This document shows positions 62,866-64,000 of a stretch of 64,000 nt of DNA, one piece after another. The position numbers were made by a program, and so were the translations under genes. The stretch comes from Ralstonia mannitolilytica (GTDB lineage: Bacteria; Pseudomonadota; Gammaproteobacteria; Burkholderiales; Burkholderiaceae): assembly GCF_905397375.1 (NCBI RefSeq), contig NZ_CAJPVG010000001.1, forward strand, positions 1,178,001-1,242,000. The letters are read 5' to 3'. A model generated the notes under the pieces. That model was not told the origin of the DNA. It did no database searches and was given only the letters and a program-made list of their open reading frames with translations. Every line of letters starts with the position of its first letter. The first letter of the stretch is position 1.

Positions 62866-64000
62866 ATGGACGCCACGACCCTTTTTCAGAACCTCTTCGC
62901 ACCCACGCGCCGCCTCTACACGCTGGAAGGCGACGGGCCGCTCGCGGACCTCGCGGTGGAGGCCTGGCTCGGTCGTGAAGCACTCTCCGAGCTGTTCGAA
63001 TGGCGCGTGGTGGCCGTCAGCGCCAATGCACGCATCGCGCTCAAGTCGTTGCTCGGCCAGCGCGTCACGCTGGTCACCACGCTGGCCGATGGCACACAGG
63101 CCAGGCGCACGGGGCTGGTCCGCCTGGCAGAGAAGCTCGGCGCAGACGGCAGCCTTACGCGCTATCGCCTGACCGTCGTGCCGTGGTTCTGGCTGACCAC
63201 GCAACAGCGGCACAGCCAGGTCTTCCAGAACCGGCCGCTGGCCGACATCGTCGAGCAGATGCTTGCGCCGTATGCGCCGTATGCCTCATGGCGCTACGCC
63301 GCCGGCGCCGAAGCGCGCATGAACGACTTCGGCACGCGCGCCCATATCGCGCAGTTTCGGGAGACCGACTACCACTTCATCACGCGCCTGCTGGCCGAAG
63401 CGGGCCTCGGCTTCACTACCGTTGAAGACGACCAGGCGCACGGCGGCCACACGCTGCTGATCTTTGCCGACAGCACGCAACTGCCCGAGGACGCGGAATC
63501 GGCCGCGGCCGGCGGCATCCGCTATCACCGCGCGCACAGCGTGGAAGAGCGCGATGCCATCCAGCAACTCGCCTGCCACAGCCGTACGACGGCCGGCGGC
63601 GTGGCCGTGGCCGCGTGGGACCCGGAAGGCAAGCAGAGCCTGCGCGCCCATGCCCCCGCTCGGTTCACCACGACGGCCGGCAGCCCCGATGCGTATCTGT
63701 CGATCAGCCCATCGCTGGCGCCGGATGCCGCCAACGCCCAGCGCGTTGCCGAGCAGGTCATGGAAAGTCTCGAGGCGCGCGCCTTGCTGTTTTCGGGGCG
63801 GGCAACGGTGCGCACACTGCGCAGCGGCACCCGCTTGCAGGTCGTCGACTGCCCGCACCTGCCGCAGGACGTTGACGGCGCGTATCCGCTGCTGATGGAC
63901 CTGGTTGAGCACTGCGGCATCAACAACCTGACGGCCGACACGCACGTCGCGTTGGGGCAACGCCTGGGCGGCCTCGATGCCGCGCTGACTTTCGATACGC
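62866..64000 (+). CDS. vgrG: VgrG spike protein (third copy, 3'-truncated by window)
   Basis: The frame opens at ATG 62866 and stays open to the window end (378 residues seen). The N-terminal VgrG base is clear: RRLYTLEGDGPLADLAVEAW, LFEWRVVAVSANARIALKSL, then LTRYRLTVVPWFWLTTQQRH and FRETDYHFITRLLAEAGLGF. It differs in sequence from both upstream copies. Effector or adaptor genes, if any, would lie outside the window. Confidence 0.9.
   Translation, partial: MDATTLFQNLFAPTRRLYTLEGDGPLADLAVEAWLGREALSELFEWRVVAVSANARIALKSLLGQRVTLVTTLADGTQARRTGLVRLAEKLGADGSLTRYRLTVVPWFWLTTQQRHSQVFQNRPLADIVEQMLAPYAPYASWRYAAGAEARMNDFGTRAHIAQFRETDYHFITRLLAEAGLGFTTVEDDQAHGGHTLLIFADSTQLPEDAESAAAGGIRYHRAHSVEERDAIQQLACHSRTTAGGVAVAAWDPEGKQSLRAHAPARFTTTAGSPDAYLSISPSLAPDAANAQRVAEQVMESLEARALLFSGRATVRTLRSGTRLQVVDCPHLPQDVDGAYPLLMDLVEHCGINNLTADTHVALGQRLGGLDAALTFDT

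Noticed and set aside
1..64000. tRNA/rRNA genes, insertion sequences or integrase-flanked island ends
   Set aside because: No cloverleaf-like tRNA, rRNA, transposase or integrase sequence recognised by reading; the cargo islands appear bounded by recombination within T6SS genes instead.

Overview
The window is high-GC (mostly mid-60s % by eye) and looks like a Burkholderiaceae replicon, most probably Ralstonia or a close relative. The basis is the codon usage, the uronate/aldarate catabolic block and a Burkholderia/Ralstonia-style type VI secretion (T6SS) locus. No rRNA, tRNA, CRISPR array, replication origin or insertion sequence was recognised. The genus is inferred from gene content and family resemblance, not from a database match.

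Region 1 (1-3677) is the 3' end of an aliphatic sulfonate/taurine-type ABC importer operon: permease (cut by the window edge), ATPase, a membrane-anchored c-type cytochrome and a Tat-exported binding protein. A small exported protein follows on the other strand.

Region 2 (3737-16144) is a complete hexuronate/aldarate pathway. It holds a LysR regulator divergent from a Tat-exported SMP-30 lactonase, then kdgD, 2-oxoglutarate semialdehyde dehydrogenase, a gudP-like transporter, gudD, garD, udh, a cytoplasmic SMP-30 lactonase and an ExuT-like transporter. The set would take galacturonate/glucuronate by oxidation, lactone hydrolysis, dehydration, decarboxylating dehydration and semialdehyde oxidation to 2-oxoglutarate, and would also admit galactarate/glucarate directly. 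A short motif (TTGAATCRAT) recurs before lysR, kdgD and garD.

Region 3 (16154-19668) has a small glycine-zipper membrane protein and a short-N-terminus FtsK translocase.

Region 4 (19797 to the end) is a T6SS locus with all thirteen core components. A leftward arm runs tssJ-tssK-tssL-vgrG, then an AT-richer PoNe-type nuclease effector, its DUF1910/DUF1911 immunity protein and a TPR-like protein. A divergent rightward arm carries a TPR lipoprotein, tssB, tssC, hcp, tssE, tssF, tssG, tssH, a second vgrG, a DUF4123 adaptor, a VasX/BTH_I2691-like pore-type effector, two DUF6708 putative immunity genes with broken gene remnants between them, a small exported protein and tssA. A second leftward arm, convergent on tssA with only 5 bp between, carries tagX-like peptidase, PAAR, an unrecognised membrane protein, tssM, tagF, an OmpA/BON protein, an unknown membrane protein and a GRDP/TIGR04222-like membrane protein with a Ser/Cys tail. 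The last four junctions from tssM onward are mostly 4-base overlaps. A third vgrG runs off the right edge.

The most interesting structures are the two effector/immunity cargo islands (sharp composition change at the vgrG tail; decayed, homopolymer-frameshifted genes between two intact immunity paralogues), a set of 17-bp direct repeats in the divergent T6SS promoter with a 12-bp match in a second T6SS divergent promoter, a perfect 13-bp hairpin after hcp, and three T6SS-linked proteins of unknown role.
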